Below are positions 46,727 to 61,753 of a DNA stretch of 64,000 nucleotides, in pieces. Position 1 is the stretch's first letter. Each line of letters opens with the position of its first letter. A model generated the notes under the pieces. The model made no database searches. It was given only the letters and a program-made list of their open reading frames with translations, and was not told the DNA's origin. The position numbers and the translations under genes were made by a program. The DNA comes from Pascua guehoae (taxonomy: Eukaryota; Basidiomycota; Tremellomycetes; Trichosporonales; Trichosporonaceae): contig BCJX01000001.1 of NCBI GenBank assembly GCA_001600415.1, positions 1,405,723-1,469,722 of the forward strand. The letters run 5' to 3'.

Positions 46727-49700
46727 CTAGTAGGGCGTGAGAGGCAGTGTGCGGGGGGCAGAGGGGCTGGGGGGCAAGCGTCCCATTCCCGGGGACAAAG
46801 GGGCGGGCGTGGCAGGGTGTGCCTGAGGCATGGCTAGGTGCGTGGGGGAGCCCGATGCGGGTAACTGGGTGTCAGCTGGTTCAAGACCTAGTGTTGGAAT
46901 GATGGTGCTGTATCTCGCTGGGAACAATCACGAGTGACGGCTCCGCAGCGAGTACAGCCAACATGGAGAGAGAATACCCACAGCCTCGTGCGCCTTGACC
47001 TTGAGTGCAAAGAGGTCGGCAATCTGCTTTTCGAGCTTGTTCTTCTCGTCGCGCATGGACCCGAGCTCGTGAATCGTGCGCGAGACCTCGCTGTTGAGGA
47101 GATGCTTGAACTCGTTGACGTGGTCTGAAGTGAGCCAATATCCCCAACCCGTCCATGTCTTCTGCTGGACTCACTGCCAACGTCGACTTTGGTCGCCTGT
47201 TGGATCGCATCGATGAATCGCATGCGCTCGCCCCGAATCTCCGCGGTTAAGTCGGTCGCAACGGCGCGAAGGAGGACCTCGGACTCTTGCCGTTGCTGTT
47301 CGATTGACGCCACAACATGGTCGAGGCGTGCAGCCTGGGCATTGAAGCGCTCGCGCTCCTCGTTCATGAGGTCGAGAAGCGCGTCGAGCCGCCCGGCCTG
47401 CCCCGCAGTCGTGGACAACAGACCGCGCTGCTCGGAAATGATCCTGTGGATATCGCCCAACTTGGTGTCGAGCTCGGTGCCCGACTTGTTGACCATCTGT
47501 GCCAACCAGCTGTTGAGGTCGCGTAGGTCTGCGCGGTCAGCACCATTTCACCTCTTTGCACATCAGCCACTCACGTTCACCAATATCCGAGGCCTGCTTC
47601 GTCTGCAGTTCTTTGTCGCTCTGCAGGAGTGGCTGGAGCGGGGCGATGCGCTCCTGCAATTCAGTCATCTGCTTCTGCAGCTCAGCCATCTGCTCGGCAG
47701 TTGCAGGGTCAACCGCTGGCACTGGCTCCTCAGCTGGAGCTTCGGCCTTGTCAACGGGTGCTGGTGCCTCGTCCTTCAGCGCAACGGGCTCTGCTTCCTT
47801 CGAAAGCTCCTTGTCGACAGCCGGCGGCTCCGCCTTCTCTGATTCCTTCTCATCAGCCGCATTTTTGGCCGAAACCGCGGCGCTGAGACCCGCCACACTG
47901 GCGTTGTTGTAGTCTGCGCGCTGGCGAAGGTCCTCCTGGCCCCTTAACAGCTCCTGGATCAACGAGGCGATCGCGTCCAGCTTGTAGTGGATGTCGTTGA
48001 ACATGGATTCCGTCGGCTGTTCGGAAGGAGGGGGAGGAAGGGCTTTCTCTTCCCCTGTCTCGTCCTTATTCTCCTCCTCTTTGGCCTTGGCGGCTAACGC
48101 AAGCGTGGCGGTTGAGGCGGCAACAGCCGCAACCGCGTTCTGCACGCCGCGCACGTCGTTGCCCAGCGCATCGATACGGGCAGTGAGTTCGGGGTTGAGT
48201 GGACCAGGCTGAGCGACCGTGTTGCGCACCTCGCGAAGGTCGACAGTCAATGCGTCTAGCCGTTGTTTCAGTGGCGCACCCGTCGCAGCGTTTAGCTCGC
48301 CCAGCCCAACAGCCACTCGGTTCACGTCCGCCTGCACGTTGTTCAGCTGTCGTGACAGCGTTCCGTGCTCAGTGCTGTGAGTATCCAAGCGCCCAAGAAC
48401 GGTGGAGACTGAACTGTCGCTGTTCGGACTCGGTCCAGAACGTGTGTTCTCCTCTGGCGATTTTGACTCGGTAAGAGTGTCTTCAGGTAGGGAGCGTTGG
48501 TTGCCGGCCTGCAGTTCCGATGGTTCGATGTTTGCAGCCGTGTGGGAGGTCGTCGGCGCATTGCCGGCAGCCTCATCCGACACGCTCTTGACAGTGTCCC
48601 TCTCATTCGCCTCCTTCTCGACAGGTCCGCTAACAATCGATGTGTTCGGAACGGCAACGTCGTCCTTGGCAAGAGACACTTCCTTCGGCACTGACGCCGG
48701 CGCTGGGGTACCAACGATTGATTCGGTCGGCGAAACGCCGTCAGCACCCCCGCCCAGCGATAGAGGATAGAGAGGTGTCGGAAGATGAGCGGTCGGAGCA
48801 GGGGTCGGAGACATCGCCTCGAAGCGAGCGGCACGATCCAGAACCGAACCGGGCTTGGGACTCGGACTGGCAACCGACCGGGCAGGGGGTTCAAAGAGCG
48901 CCACACGTTCCAAGACAGACCCTGGCTGAGGGCTGACGACGGAACGCCCAGAGTTTGCGTCCGACTTGAAGGAGCGGATGGAGTGGGAGTCGGAGGCCTT
49001 TTTCTCGACTGCCGATTTGGTGTCCGACTTGAATGAGCGGACAGAGTGAGTGTCGGTCGACCTGTTGCTGAAGGTGCTCTTGGCGTTTGCGATTCGGGTC
49101 GCGATTGCCTTGGTGTCGGTAGGGCTGTCTCTAGCATTGTCAATGTTCCTGGGGGTGACAATCGCCTTTGGCTCTGCCCTTGAAACCAGATTTCGAGGAG
49201 CAGGTGTAACCGTCTGGGCCGACTCGGCCGATTGGCCTGCCGCCGACTCGCCTGCAGTCGACTTGCCTGCCACGCTCGCAGTGCACGATACGACGGGTTC
49301 CGATTCAGCCACATGCAGGTCCGACTTTGGCGTCTTGCGAATCCGCAATGGTGCTGTTGTCCACGGCGTGGTCTCGGGGGCTGGAGCCTCGAAAGTGATT
49401 GCGGATGGGACGGGCTTGCGCCTCACGCCTCCTGCATGCTCCTTTTCGGCGATCGTAGGCTCGAACAGCGCAGCTGCTGCAAGCACCTTGGAAGACAGGC
49501 GCGGGGTGCCCGTCGTGCTTGTGGACCCGGTATGTGAGAGAGAGAGCTCCGTCTCCGGACGACCTGTTCGTGGGGTTGCCTGAGGGGTGGAGAACTCGGC
49601 AGCGCGCTGGGCAACAGTGGGTATGTGACGAGTATCTTTTGCAGGCGTTGCAGGAGCAATGTCGCGTGGGGTGACTGGCGGCACAACATCCTTCGGAGGG

Positions 49701-52115
49701 GTGGCAGGAGGTGTTTGGTCCACAAATGCCGGTACGGCGCGGGCCCGCAGGGGTGATACTGCTGGAGAAGCCTTATTCTCTTTGGTAGGGCGTGCGCGTG
49801 GTCCTCTTGGGCCAACTGGTGTCTCAATCTTCGGGCTCTCAGGTGGTGGCAAGCGCACGGGAGGTTGCGACTCGACGATATACGGCTCAGGCTCCTGAGG
49901 TACCGGTGGAAGTGGATCGTTGTAGCTTGGCCGGATCTGGCTCGCTGACCGCGACGGATTTAAGTCGCTCGAGTTGAAGCTCAACAACGATTCGCGGTAC
50001 GAGCTCTGGCTTGGGCCGCGTGATAGTGGCGGGGGCGGGCTGCTCGAAGGCTGTGGCTGCCAGGAACGAATGCGTTCCCGGAATGCTGCAGCTGAGATAG
50101 TGGGTCCCCTCGCCTCGGGGCTGTTTTCAGCGTCGAAGAGCCGCACGACTGCCTCGCGCAAGCCCCCCTGAGTTTTGGGTTCGCTCATCGGTGCAGGCTG
50201 CAGGCGATCCGTGGTCGCAGGCGTGCCGGGGTTAGACCACGCGGCAATACGCGACTCCATGAGCACGGAGCGAGGACGTTTCGGGGGCACAGGTGGGGGG
50301 ACGTCGTCTTCGACAAGGCCAAGGCCGACCGGTGCGGGAATGGGGTCGGTAACGGGCTCCGGCACTGGAGGATGTGTGGGGAGCTCAGCAGGGGCAGAAG
50401 TTGGAGGTGTCTGGTTCGCATACGGGAGCATGCTCTTCTCTTCCTCGGATGCCGACAAGCTAACAAGGTCTGGGGTCGGGGGAAGTGATCGGCCAAGCGA
50501 AGGCGTGTCAGGAAGAGGTCGACCTCGGGTGCTGTTGAACGCCGACTTTGGAGACGAGTTGATACTAAGCGCACCCGACGCAACCCACTCGTCGCCCATC
50601 ATCTGGACGACCGGGTCACGCCAGCTCTGGGGAATGGGCAACACGTTGAGGGAGCGCATAGATCCAATGCCTGGCGATTCTTGGGGTGCCAGTGTCGGGA
50701 AGAGCTGTTGATTAGAACCTGGGACGAATGCACACCGTCAAGCGTCCTGCCACTGGGCCACTCACCTCGGGCTGGAGGGGTGGCAGCTCTTCGGCTTCCA
50801 TCTTGGCTGCAGGAACAGACTGTGGCTGTCGGAACCATTCTCCGTCGTCGTCGAGGTTCATGTATTGTCTTGGGTGGTCGGAATGGACGCCAACAGCGGC
50901 CGTCCCCCATCCCGTATGCTTCTCCTTGTCTCGGGACTCGCGCTCCTTTTTGCGCAAGCCACTGAAGACGTTGACGATACTCTTGAAGGGGCTGCGCTTG
51001 TGAGGGCTCTTTTGGGGACTGTTGTGAGACGACACGTCCCCACTGCGAGTCGGGTTCAGAACCCCAATGAAAGAGTCATCAGACAGCCGGCGCTGTCTTG
51101 CTCCAGGCCACGGCGGCGCCGAGAGCGTATCGTCGAAAGAGCCGCGTCGCGTTGCCAACGGTTCGGGGAGTGTAAGCCCCCCCGCGGGGAATCGTGCGTT
51201 CCCAGGAGGAGGCCATGGCATGTTCGCGGCTGCGCGGATGGGACTCGCACCTTGTGAATTGGAGAGGGGGAGGCCCCTGTCCAACGACGGCCGCTGAGGG
51301 GAGGGGCTTGGGGGACCGTCATTATCGTAGGCCGGAGACGTTTGGATATCACCATGGGTGTTAGGCGACTCCAATGCCCCCTCCCACTGGTCGATCATGC
51401 GCTCGGTCGATCCAGTCCCGCGCGCGAGGGCAACTGGAGTGGGTGATGAAGGGCCGTCTCCGAAGGGGAGTGAGTCACCGTGCACGTGCATGCCCTCGGA
51501 ACAGTGCACGGGCGCCCGATGGTTGCCCATGGACGTCAAGCCCTCCGCCCGAGCGTACTCTCCGGGCGCGAGGCTCACGGCAGGGGAGTGGGGGTAAAAT
51601 GATGTCGAGTGGGAGTCCATACTGCCGGGAGGAGGTAGGCGCATCGGCGACGTTGAGCGGCCGCCATCACTGCCATGAGCCACCGATGGAGAGGGAGGGA
51701 GGCGCAGGCGGGATCCATACGCCGTCGGGGAGTGGACCGAGGCCGAGTGACCAGAGTAGCTGGTGCTGTCATCGTAGGGGCGTGAGTGAATGCTGGCGCC
51801 ATCGTGGTAGGGATACCCGTTGGATGGGTCGTCTGCGTATGCATCGTACACGCCAGCAGCTGGATCGTCCGCGTACATGGTCGATGGATCATCCGCGTAC
51901 ATTGAATCGAACCCATGGGCATCCGGAGGCGGACAGAGCCCCAAGGGAGCCTCGGCTCCCTCTGCGATGCCCCCGAGAGAGATGAAGCTGGCCCTCTTGA
52001 GCGGCGGCGACAGTGTTGGACTCGTGAGCGTCGTTCCGGTGCCGCTCGAGTTGAAATAGTCTGACGGCGTGGACGACACCACTGTCGACGCCGACTTGTA
52101 GGATGCACGGTCCAT
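46727..52115 (-). CDS. Very long disordered and coiled-coil protein of unknown function
   Basis: Not recognised. Frames at 50712-52115, 47537-50659, 46888-47505 and shorter 3' pieces form one gene of roughly 1,700 residues ending SAPRTLPLTPY at 46727. The N-terminal 470 residues are Ser/Pro-rich, with a near-repeat of (M/A)YADDP three times and a basic SPHKRSPFKSIVNVFSGLRK patch. The middle is a long Pro/Thr/Ser region with PPPVPPKRPRS, many TP/SP sites and two copies of SVRSFKSD/SIRSFKSD. The C-terminal 450 residues are helical heptad-rich: GRLDTHSTEHGTLSRQLNNV, AEQMAELQKQMTELQERIAP, KLGDIHRIISEQRGLL, RTIHELGSMRDEKNKLEKQI. This layout suggests a cytoskeletal or polarity scaffold. That is a guess from composition. 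Introns are few. Confidence 0.7.
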
Positions 52116-53419
52116 CGTGGATACCGTGATGACAGCGATGGGATGGTCGATCGATGCGATGTGGATGACGAATGAGAAGCAGCGAGGGTTGTTTGTTTGT
52201 GTAAGCCACAGCCCGGGGGTGAGCTGAGGCCGAACTGCTTGTCTGGCAGTTGTGTCGATGGCGGTGTGGCTGTCGGCGTTGAGACAATACGAGAGGGAGC
52301 GCGGCGACGTCGAGGATTAACAAGCACGATGGTAGGATGAGATGTAAAGAAAGGCAAGTTTAGCTTGTTGACATTATTTGTGGCGGCGTCATTGTATGTG
52401 CGTGGGGGGGGGATGCAGCATCGCAACATTGCGGGCGCCACGCTAGTGCTTCTAACCTGCCCTCCCTGGGTCTGTTCAGCTGATTCTAACCGGCTGAGCC
52501 ATGGACTCCTGATTCGCTGAACGTGAGTTCATGGGTTGTCAAGTTTGGCTGGGCCGGTACGCTGCCTGTTGCCTCGGCCCGCGGTGGATGCCAGCATTAT
52601 GCAGCATTAGTGCCATGGGATGCAGCATATCACCCCAGGCGGCTTCTTGGGTTGGGCTTTGGTTGGACTGTTGGCTCAGCCACAGGCCAAAGAAAACAGG
52701 CGCGGATAGAAAGAGTTACGTAAATCTGTCAGTTTCATAACAGCGTCCGTGTCGGGGTTTGGGTTTGATCGTCAGGCTGTGCCTGCTGCCGCCGGCCGCC
52801 AGACGCGTTGTGCTGACCACCACCGTTGCTATTGTCGTCGATGGGATATTGTGTCTCGTGACGGTCATTAAATGGTTACTTGGAAAGAAGAGAAAGCGGA
52901 AAGGGAAGGAAGGAGGGAAGGTGATGATCGGGTGCAGGTTTCTACGACGGACCATTGTCTGTGCGCTGCCCTCGCCCCCCCGCCGGTTCTAGCTGCAGGC
53001 CTCTTGGACGCTTGCCGCTAGTGCCATGATACCTGTGCATAGCATTCTTGTGCCTCTGTGCCTCACTGCGCCCGCACCTGCACCCACCTGCGCGTGTCGT
53101 TCCCTTCCCTTCCACGACCAATGCATGAGAGTTTTGCTTCCTCTTGTCTCGTGCTCTCTTGCTCTCTCTCTTCCAACACTACACTTGACAGCACAACCCT
53201 CATTTTCAAACAGAAACAGAAACAGAAAACGCCTTTCTCTCGGCTCAACCCACCTGAAGAGCAAACTCTCGCCCCCTCAAGCACAGCCATCCCACGTGGC
53301 ATTCTGGAGCCCCTCACTGGTCAAACACGGTCCGCAGCCCCCGACGACGTCAACACCCACCAAGCGCCTACCCCCGCTCGCGTTCGCTCTCTACCCGGCT
53401 CTCATCGCCATCCTCTCTT
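52116..53419. other. Divergent spacer between the coiled-coil gene and the chitinase
   Basis: About 1.3 kb between two start codons that point apart. It contains a poly-G run near 52405, A/G-rich stretches near 52895-52915, and a strongly C/T-rich leader with CAGAAA repeats (53213-53228) before the chitinase ATG. An A-box-like TGGCTCAGCCGGTTAGAA on the minus strand near 52485-52503 is not part of a cloverleaf. No gene supported. Confidence 0.5.
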
Positions 53420-55753
<2,334 letters not shown>

Positions 55754-56229
55754 CGTTGATATCCTTTGTGACGATATGCACGGACAATCGATATGCAATA
55801 TGTTTAGACCAGACGATACTTGTTCTTGTGCCATCAGTACCGCGGCCGGTTCTCATATCGTCCCTGCATGCTGCATGCTGTACAAAACCTCTACGGCGCG
55901 CCGGCGCGCCAAACTGTGGTACATGGCGAAATGTGTGGTCGTGACAATAGAATAGAATGGGTGGTAGGTAGGATAGGTGGGGTGGGTAGGTGTAGGATAG
56001 GATGGGTAGGATGCCGAGTATTCAGCGAGGGTCGCATCGCTTGCCTCCCGAAGAGGAAATGTCGTGCACGCATCGAAGTGCAGATCGTAAATCGGGCAGG
56101 TGTGCCTCGTATTGGGGTGTCGACTGTGTTGGGTTGAGGCTGCCCATGATGGGAATGTCCTTCTGTCGCGGCACACCGCATGCGGGGAGCAATATCCCGC
56201 ACCTACGACTCGCGTCCTGAAAGGTACGC
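55754..56229. other. Convergent spacer between chitinase and chitin synthase
   Basis: 476 bases of 3' flank for both genes. It contains a GGCGCGCCGGCGCGCC palindrome (about 55897-55912) and a purine-rich GGTAGGATAGG-type tract (55945-56015). No gene seen. Confidence 0.65.
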
Positions 56230-59200
56230 TTAGAAACCAAAGACGCGGAAGATGAGGTAGAACGTGCAGCCGAGGAAACGCATGACCGAGAGGAAGAGAA
56301 CCGAGTAGAAGATGGCGGTAAGGTATGGGTTGAATGTGGATTCGGATGCCTCGACAAAGTGCTTGCCGAGCCAGTCTGTAAATGCAGTCGAGGTGAAGAG
56401 CATGATGACGAGCAGGTTGCTTCCGAGGAATAAAAGGACAACGTTTGTACTGTGGGGAGTGTAAGCTGTTGCCGCCATTGATGTAATGCTGGGCAAAACT
56501 ACTTACCGGAACGACTTGTCTGAATCGCTGCGCTTGGTCTCTGCACTACGCTTCTCCTTTGGCTCCTTGTAGGGAACACGCATTTCGGCGCGGGCTTGCT
56601 GCCACAGAGCCTCGATATCTTCTGGTCGTGTTGGGAGCGCGACTTCTGCGAGTTCCTCGCCGTCCTTTTTCACAGTCTTGGCCTGGCCGAGATCCTTGTT
56701 CGCACCGTTGTCACCCTTGGTACCCCACGACACGTCATGGAGGTTGCAGAAGGCGTAGATGAGCAGAATGTTGACGTAGGATGGCAGGAGGAGCAAGTAC
56801 TGGATGAACGATGTGAACATGTGCCAGGGCTCGAGGTACATGAGTGACGAGAGGAGGTAGAGACCGTACGTCGCCTGTGTGGTGTCAGTGTTTTGTGCCT
56901 ACCGGGAATGGACAAAGGACCTACCATCAATGAAGCGGCAAGTGTCATGAACGTCCGGTTCTGCAGCAGGCCCGTGGCATCGGTCCATCCTTCGGTTGTC
57001 TTTGGCACAGTCTGGTACACAGTCCAACCCGCACAGTAGAGCAGAATGCCCTGGCAGATTGCAAAGAGGATGATGCACAGCGTGTACATGAACTTTGAGC
57101 CTTGAGGACGGTTTCCGAGGGAGCAGATGAGCACCACAAAGCTGGGCAGGTCAGGACCAGTGTCTTTGGGGGTTAAAAACCTACAGAATGCCAATGTAGA
57201 CCTTGTTGAAGACCTGGAAGATTTCATCGCCAGCGCCAAAGAAGGGATCCTGGGCGCTTGAAATGGACGACGAGAGGAGGAAGTAGAATGCCAGGTAAAA
57301 GGACGAAATCGACAGCCAGTTGAAGATGAGGTTGATGAGGTCTGGGGTCAACACGTGGCTCAATATTCGGCGTTGCTCACTGTAGAACGTAAGGAGCTGC
57401 AGGAAGAATTTGCGGATAATGTTGTGTCCCGATGTCCAGATGCGCCAGAAGCTGGCCATGGCGTAGATGGACGCAAAAATGGAGCCGTTCAGCCACCTAC
57501 GACGTTGCGAGATGAACTCTGCAACGCCAGAGGGCACGTCGGTACCGGCCTTTGCAGACTTGACGTATTGGAGGCGCCACTTTGCGTTCTTCTTGGTAAC
57601 AATCTCGTAGGCAAGGATACGGTCCTCTGCGAGGAACTTGTTCCTGTCGAAAATGGATGCAGAGTGGCCAGGCAGGTTCATCATCTCGCCGTGGAAGTAG
57701 GACGCAAGGGGGCCTGTTCCGTCTGGGTGGTTGGCCACCGCAGCGTAGCGGTATGCCGAGAAGGCACCTGGCGAGTTAGCACATGGGTCAAAACGAGGCT
57801 GCGGCTTACCTGGCAAGACGGAAATAAAGCCAAAGACCGACTCGAACGGCTTGTCGAGGATATTGGACATCTTGTACTCAAAGTTCTGGCCGGCGACGAG
57901 CGGGTTGAACAGGAGCCTGCCCCACTTGCCTAGACTGTCAGCACAGTCCCCTACGCGTCGAACTCACCAGTATCGGCAAAGATTTCACCACAGGCGCCTC
58001 CGACGTTCTTGTGTTTTTCAAAGACCTTGTACAGCTCGTAGAGACTGGTGCCGCTGGGCTTTGTGCCGACGTCGAGGAGGATGCAGACGTTTGGCTTGAC
58101 CTGCGGGCCAAAGGCGTTGAAGAACCAACGGTGGCTGTTCAGCTTCTTCTTGTTTTGCTCCTTGAGACAAAAGACGACCTGGATGGGTGTGCTGCCGAAT
58201 CCAACCTCGCCAGTGTCGCTGACAACAATCTGGGTTGTGTACTCGTAAATGTGGGCCTGTACCTCCTTGCCAGCGACCGTGTCCTTTGCCACACCTTCGG
58301 CATACACGCCCATCAACTGGAGGACCTTGAGCACGCGCTGGTCGACGATTTTACGACCGTCGGCGACAATGCACACCACGCACTTCTTCCACGCGCCAGG
58401 ACCCCAGGTCTTGGAGCGTGTACGCGAGCACAGGTGCGCAATGTTCTTGATCACAGAGTTGAGCGTGCGTAGCAACAAGTCGGCGTTTTCGTTGTACATT
58501 GTCATGACAATCTGCACGGTTAGCTTTAGGCCGGGCGGTCATATGCGGCCACGGTTCCACGCGTGTGGAATGACACTGCGTGCTGATCGGTGTCGCAGGG
58601 GACAGCACCCGATCTCAGCGTGTGCTGTGCAATCGGCCCACTTTGTGCGGACAGGTCCGCAAAACACTCAGGCACTGCCCCCTCTTGTCCCCCATGTGGC
58701 CACTTTATCAACTCACAAAGAGCTCGGTCCTTCGACCGTACAGGTACTGCCGGAGCGAGAACTTGTTACGGGTAAAGTCGTCCGGGTCGCACGTAGCTGC
58801 CGAGTAACGGAGCTTGTTCATCTCTCCTGGCTCTGCGCCCGACGCGGCAGCACTGCTAGGGACGACACCGGCCGGGACGGGAACGTCCATGACAAGGTTA
58901 CCATTGGAGAGAGGGATTCGCTTGACGACACGGCGGGCGAGGAGGTTGTTGCGGACTTGGTGCCAGTGGCTCGTGCCCGAGAAACCGGGAGTCGTAGGGA
59001 GCAGGTTTGCCGGCGCAGAGGGTGGAGGGTATCCGTACAGGCTCGCGTTTCCGCCGCCGGGGGAGCCTGGTGGTTGCATGTTGTTGGCAAAGGCCGGGGC
59101 GGGGGGCGGAGGCAGCACTTCGCCGACCTCGAAGCCCTTTGTGCGGGGTGCCTGGGTGAGGTGCGACTCGGAGTTGTACGACTTTGTCTCGTCGGGATAG

Positions 59201-60171
59201 TCGTGATTGTAGTCCCAGCTGTGGCCGCCGCTTTGGTTGTTGTACTGGTCATGTTGCAAGTAGTCGCCGGTCGAAGAGTAGTCGTTGTCATAGTTGTTGC
59301 GCTGGGTACCGCCGCCCATGCGTGAGGGGTACTGGTAGACGTCGCCGGGATTCATGTTGTATCTGTCGGCGTCACCGGGGTGGAGGGTGTCGTTGGAAGA
59401 GGGTGGGGAAGGGTACGTGGGGACGTCGTTTGAATAGGTTGAAGAGGAGAGTGCGCGCTGCGCATAGATGGACTCGTGATGGTCGTAAGGTGGTGCCGGA
59501 GCGGGTGTAAGAGAGTGTGAGGTGGCCTGAGTGCCGTGTCGAGTGTAGGTCGAAGGAGCCTGGGAGCTGCTGTTGTGACTAAACGTCAAGGATGGCTCGA
59601 TCGAGGGAGTAGAGTAGACCGAGGGAGTAGAGTAGACGGAAGGGAGGGACGAGTGCTCGGAGAGCGTGTTGGAGTTGGACGCGTTATGGGGAGGAAGACG
59701 ACGAGTAGCATGCGGCGCACCGGGCGCTGTCGCAGTGGCAGTGGCAGAGGGTTGGAATCTCAACTGGTCCCCGTGGCGTCCATTCGATCCGGCCGCGTAC
59801 GACGAGTCTTGATGGTGCTGGGGCTGTGGCGGTAACTGAGGCGGCACCTGATACAAGTGGTCTGCGCTGCTTGCGGTGGGAGGGGGACGAATGCGGTCAC
59901 TGGGCGAGAAGAGGTGCTCTGCACTCCCTGCGTCGTGCTGGTAGGGTTGTTGAAGATGAGGCTGCCGGCTCTGGGGGCCCGTGCGCAGGGGCTGCGACCG
60001 TGGATGCGTCAAGCTGGCGTTTGGGTGTCGCGGTTGGCGGCCACTCTGTGCTGTTCTACCACTCGGAGGAGGAAGTGAAAGGGGAGAGAATGCAAACGGG
60101 TCGACGCCTAGATTTGTCGACTGACCACCGGGGCCAGTGAAATGGTTGTAAGAAGTACCATGATTGTTCAT
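56230..60171 (-). CDS. Chitin synthase, division 1 (CHS1/CHS2-like)
   Basis: A family-2 glycosyltransferase that polymerises UDP-GlcNAc into chitin and extrudes it across the plasma membrane. Exon 1 (58717-60171) encodes a long Ser/Pro/Asn/His-rich cytoplasmic N-terminus of about 430 residues, then [20 protein letters not shown]. Catalytic blocks follow across later exons: [60 protein letters not shown] (donor-site Asp), [48 protein letters not shown]. Several C-terminal membrane helices end at FRVFGF. The N-terminal domain is long for the class and includes a duplicated SVYSTP unit. About six or more introns. The neighbouring convergent gene is a chitinase. Residue total (about 950) is approximate. 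Confidence 0.93.
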
Positions 60172-61753
60172 TGTGCCAAGAGATGCCAGGTGGGTACCAG
60201 TACTCTAGTGTGCAACGTGGAGGTCAATGGACGTTTAAGGGTCCAAAGATGTCTGCGCCGGCTCGGTTGACGCTGGTCTTGCCCTATGCCCTAGTTTGGG
60301 CGTAGCGTGTCGTCGCGCAAAGGGGCAAAAGGGGAGGCAAGGGCGTGGTACCGTACGTGATCGGAATGAGGGTCGGTGTCGGGTGGGTACCGGACGGGGT
60401 CGCGCTTGGACCGTCCCAAAAGACGAGATCTGTGCCGAGCTAAAGGGGAGAAATTGACCTCGAAGCCGTAGAGCGCGTAGAGCGAGTACTGTAGGGTAGG
60501 GGAGACACGCTAATAAAAATGGTGCCAGTGCGAAATGGTCCGGGATCTAGGCGGGTCCGGTGCGGAATGCCAGTGGCTTGGGGGGGGGGGGGGGTTCCCT
60601 GTACGTGGCCGTGTTCCAAAGGACGGTACGCGTCGCGGGGATTGATAGTTTTAGGCTGCTCACGCGCTGCGCTGGGCTGCGCTGGGGACGAGATGGTCCG
60701 AGACGTGGCGTTGGTGGCGCCGTTCTGGGTATGTGGCGTCGAGGGGCGCGTTTGTTAAAGGAAGGACGAACAAAGGACGGTGGGTGGTTCAATGGGGGGT
60801 GGTGACGCCGGGTTGAATGGGGAATGCGGCCTTGGCGCGCTTTGGCGTGAACGAGAGCACTGCGCGCACTGCGCTTGGTGGTGGTGCAAGTGGGGGAAAG
60901 GGGAGAGAAGCGCCAGGGAGAGAAAATGAGGGATCAAGGAAGAAAGAAAGGTAGGTCGAGGGTCAAAGTGGTGGTCAATGCAGTGGTGCTAACCTATTAA
61001 TAGGAGGAAGACGTCTTTGCACAGCATGGATGCATGTGGTGGTGGTGGCAGCAGCGGGCGTGGCCGCGACTGTAGCTGTGGGCGTGTCGAGAGGTGGGTA
61101 GGTGTCGACAATATCCTGCTGTTGAGCGGAGAGCGGTGTTGGATGCCGGGATACCGTTTCAAGATTTCAGTGCCTTTCAGAGTGCCTGTGGCCAGTGGCC
61201 AGTGGGCGGGCGGGCGGGAGTCGGATCCACACCGCCCAGCATCGCCCAGCATAGCCCCCCAGAGGCTTAAAAATGTGAGACACGGGTGCCAGCAATGCCA
61301 AGATGGTGGGTGGAATGCTCATTTTGCCTCATTTGGGCTTCCCCTGGCCAGCACTACTGCTCAACACTGCCCGCTGCCCGCCCTGTGATAGATAGCTATG
61401 CACTCGGGAAGAGGGAGAGGGATCGAGGGACAAGGGGTACTAGGGATCCCTGTTTCCCAAAACGAGTTTGGTGTAACGGGTCAAAGGTTATTTGGCTGGT
61501 GGAAACACGGGACCCCCAAAATGGTTAAGCTTCCCCGCACTGCCCTGACTCAAACGCACATGCGCACACTTGGAACGCGCAACGCGTCGCACCCCGTACC
61601 TGTGCCCTCGACGCGTGACCCCCTGCCCCGCACAGCGCGCACAGCGCCTGACACAACCGTGCCGCCGCACACTCAAAAGCAGGAGTGTCACATGTCAACG
61701 AACAGTGGATCCTGCACGGTAGCAAGAACACATATATAGATATGCCGCACATT
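60172..61753. other. Spacer and upstream region of the chitin synthase gene
   Basis: About 1.6 kb with no supportable gene. It holds a long poly-G run (about 60579-60596), further G-rich sequence to 60830 and GGTACC-type sites. The 3' flank of the F-box-like gene lies at the right end. Confidence 0.55.
60579..60596. repeat. Poly-G tract
   Basis: An unbroken run of about 17 Gs upstream of the chitin synthase gene. Another poly-G/C tract probably caused the assembly gap at 16403, and shorter ones occur at 6791, 13099 and 19290. Such tracts are length-unstable and could form G-quadruplexes. Confidence 0.85.

Noticed and set aside
52470..52530. tRNA-like sequence (A-box-like TGGCTCAGCCGGTTAGAA on minus strand)
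   Set aside because: No T arm, anticodon stem or acceptor pairing could be found around it.
55895..55912. GC palindrome past the chitinase stop as a terminator hairpin
   Set aside because: Intrinsic hairpin terminators are not used by RNA polymerase II; noted only as a palindrome.
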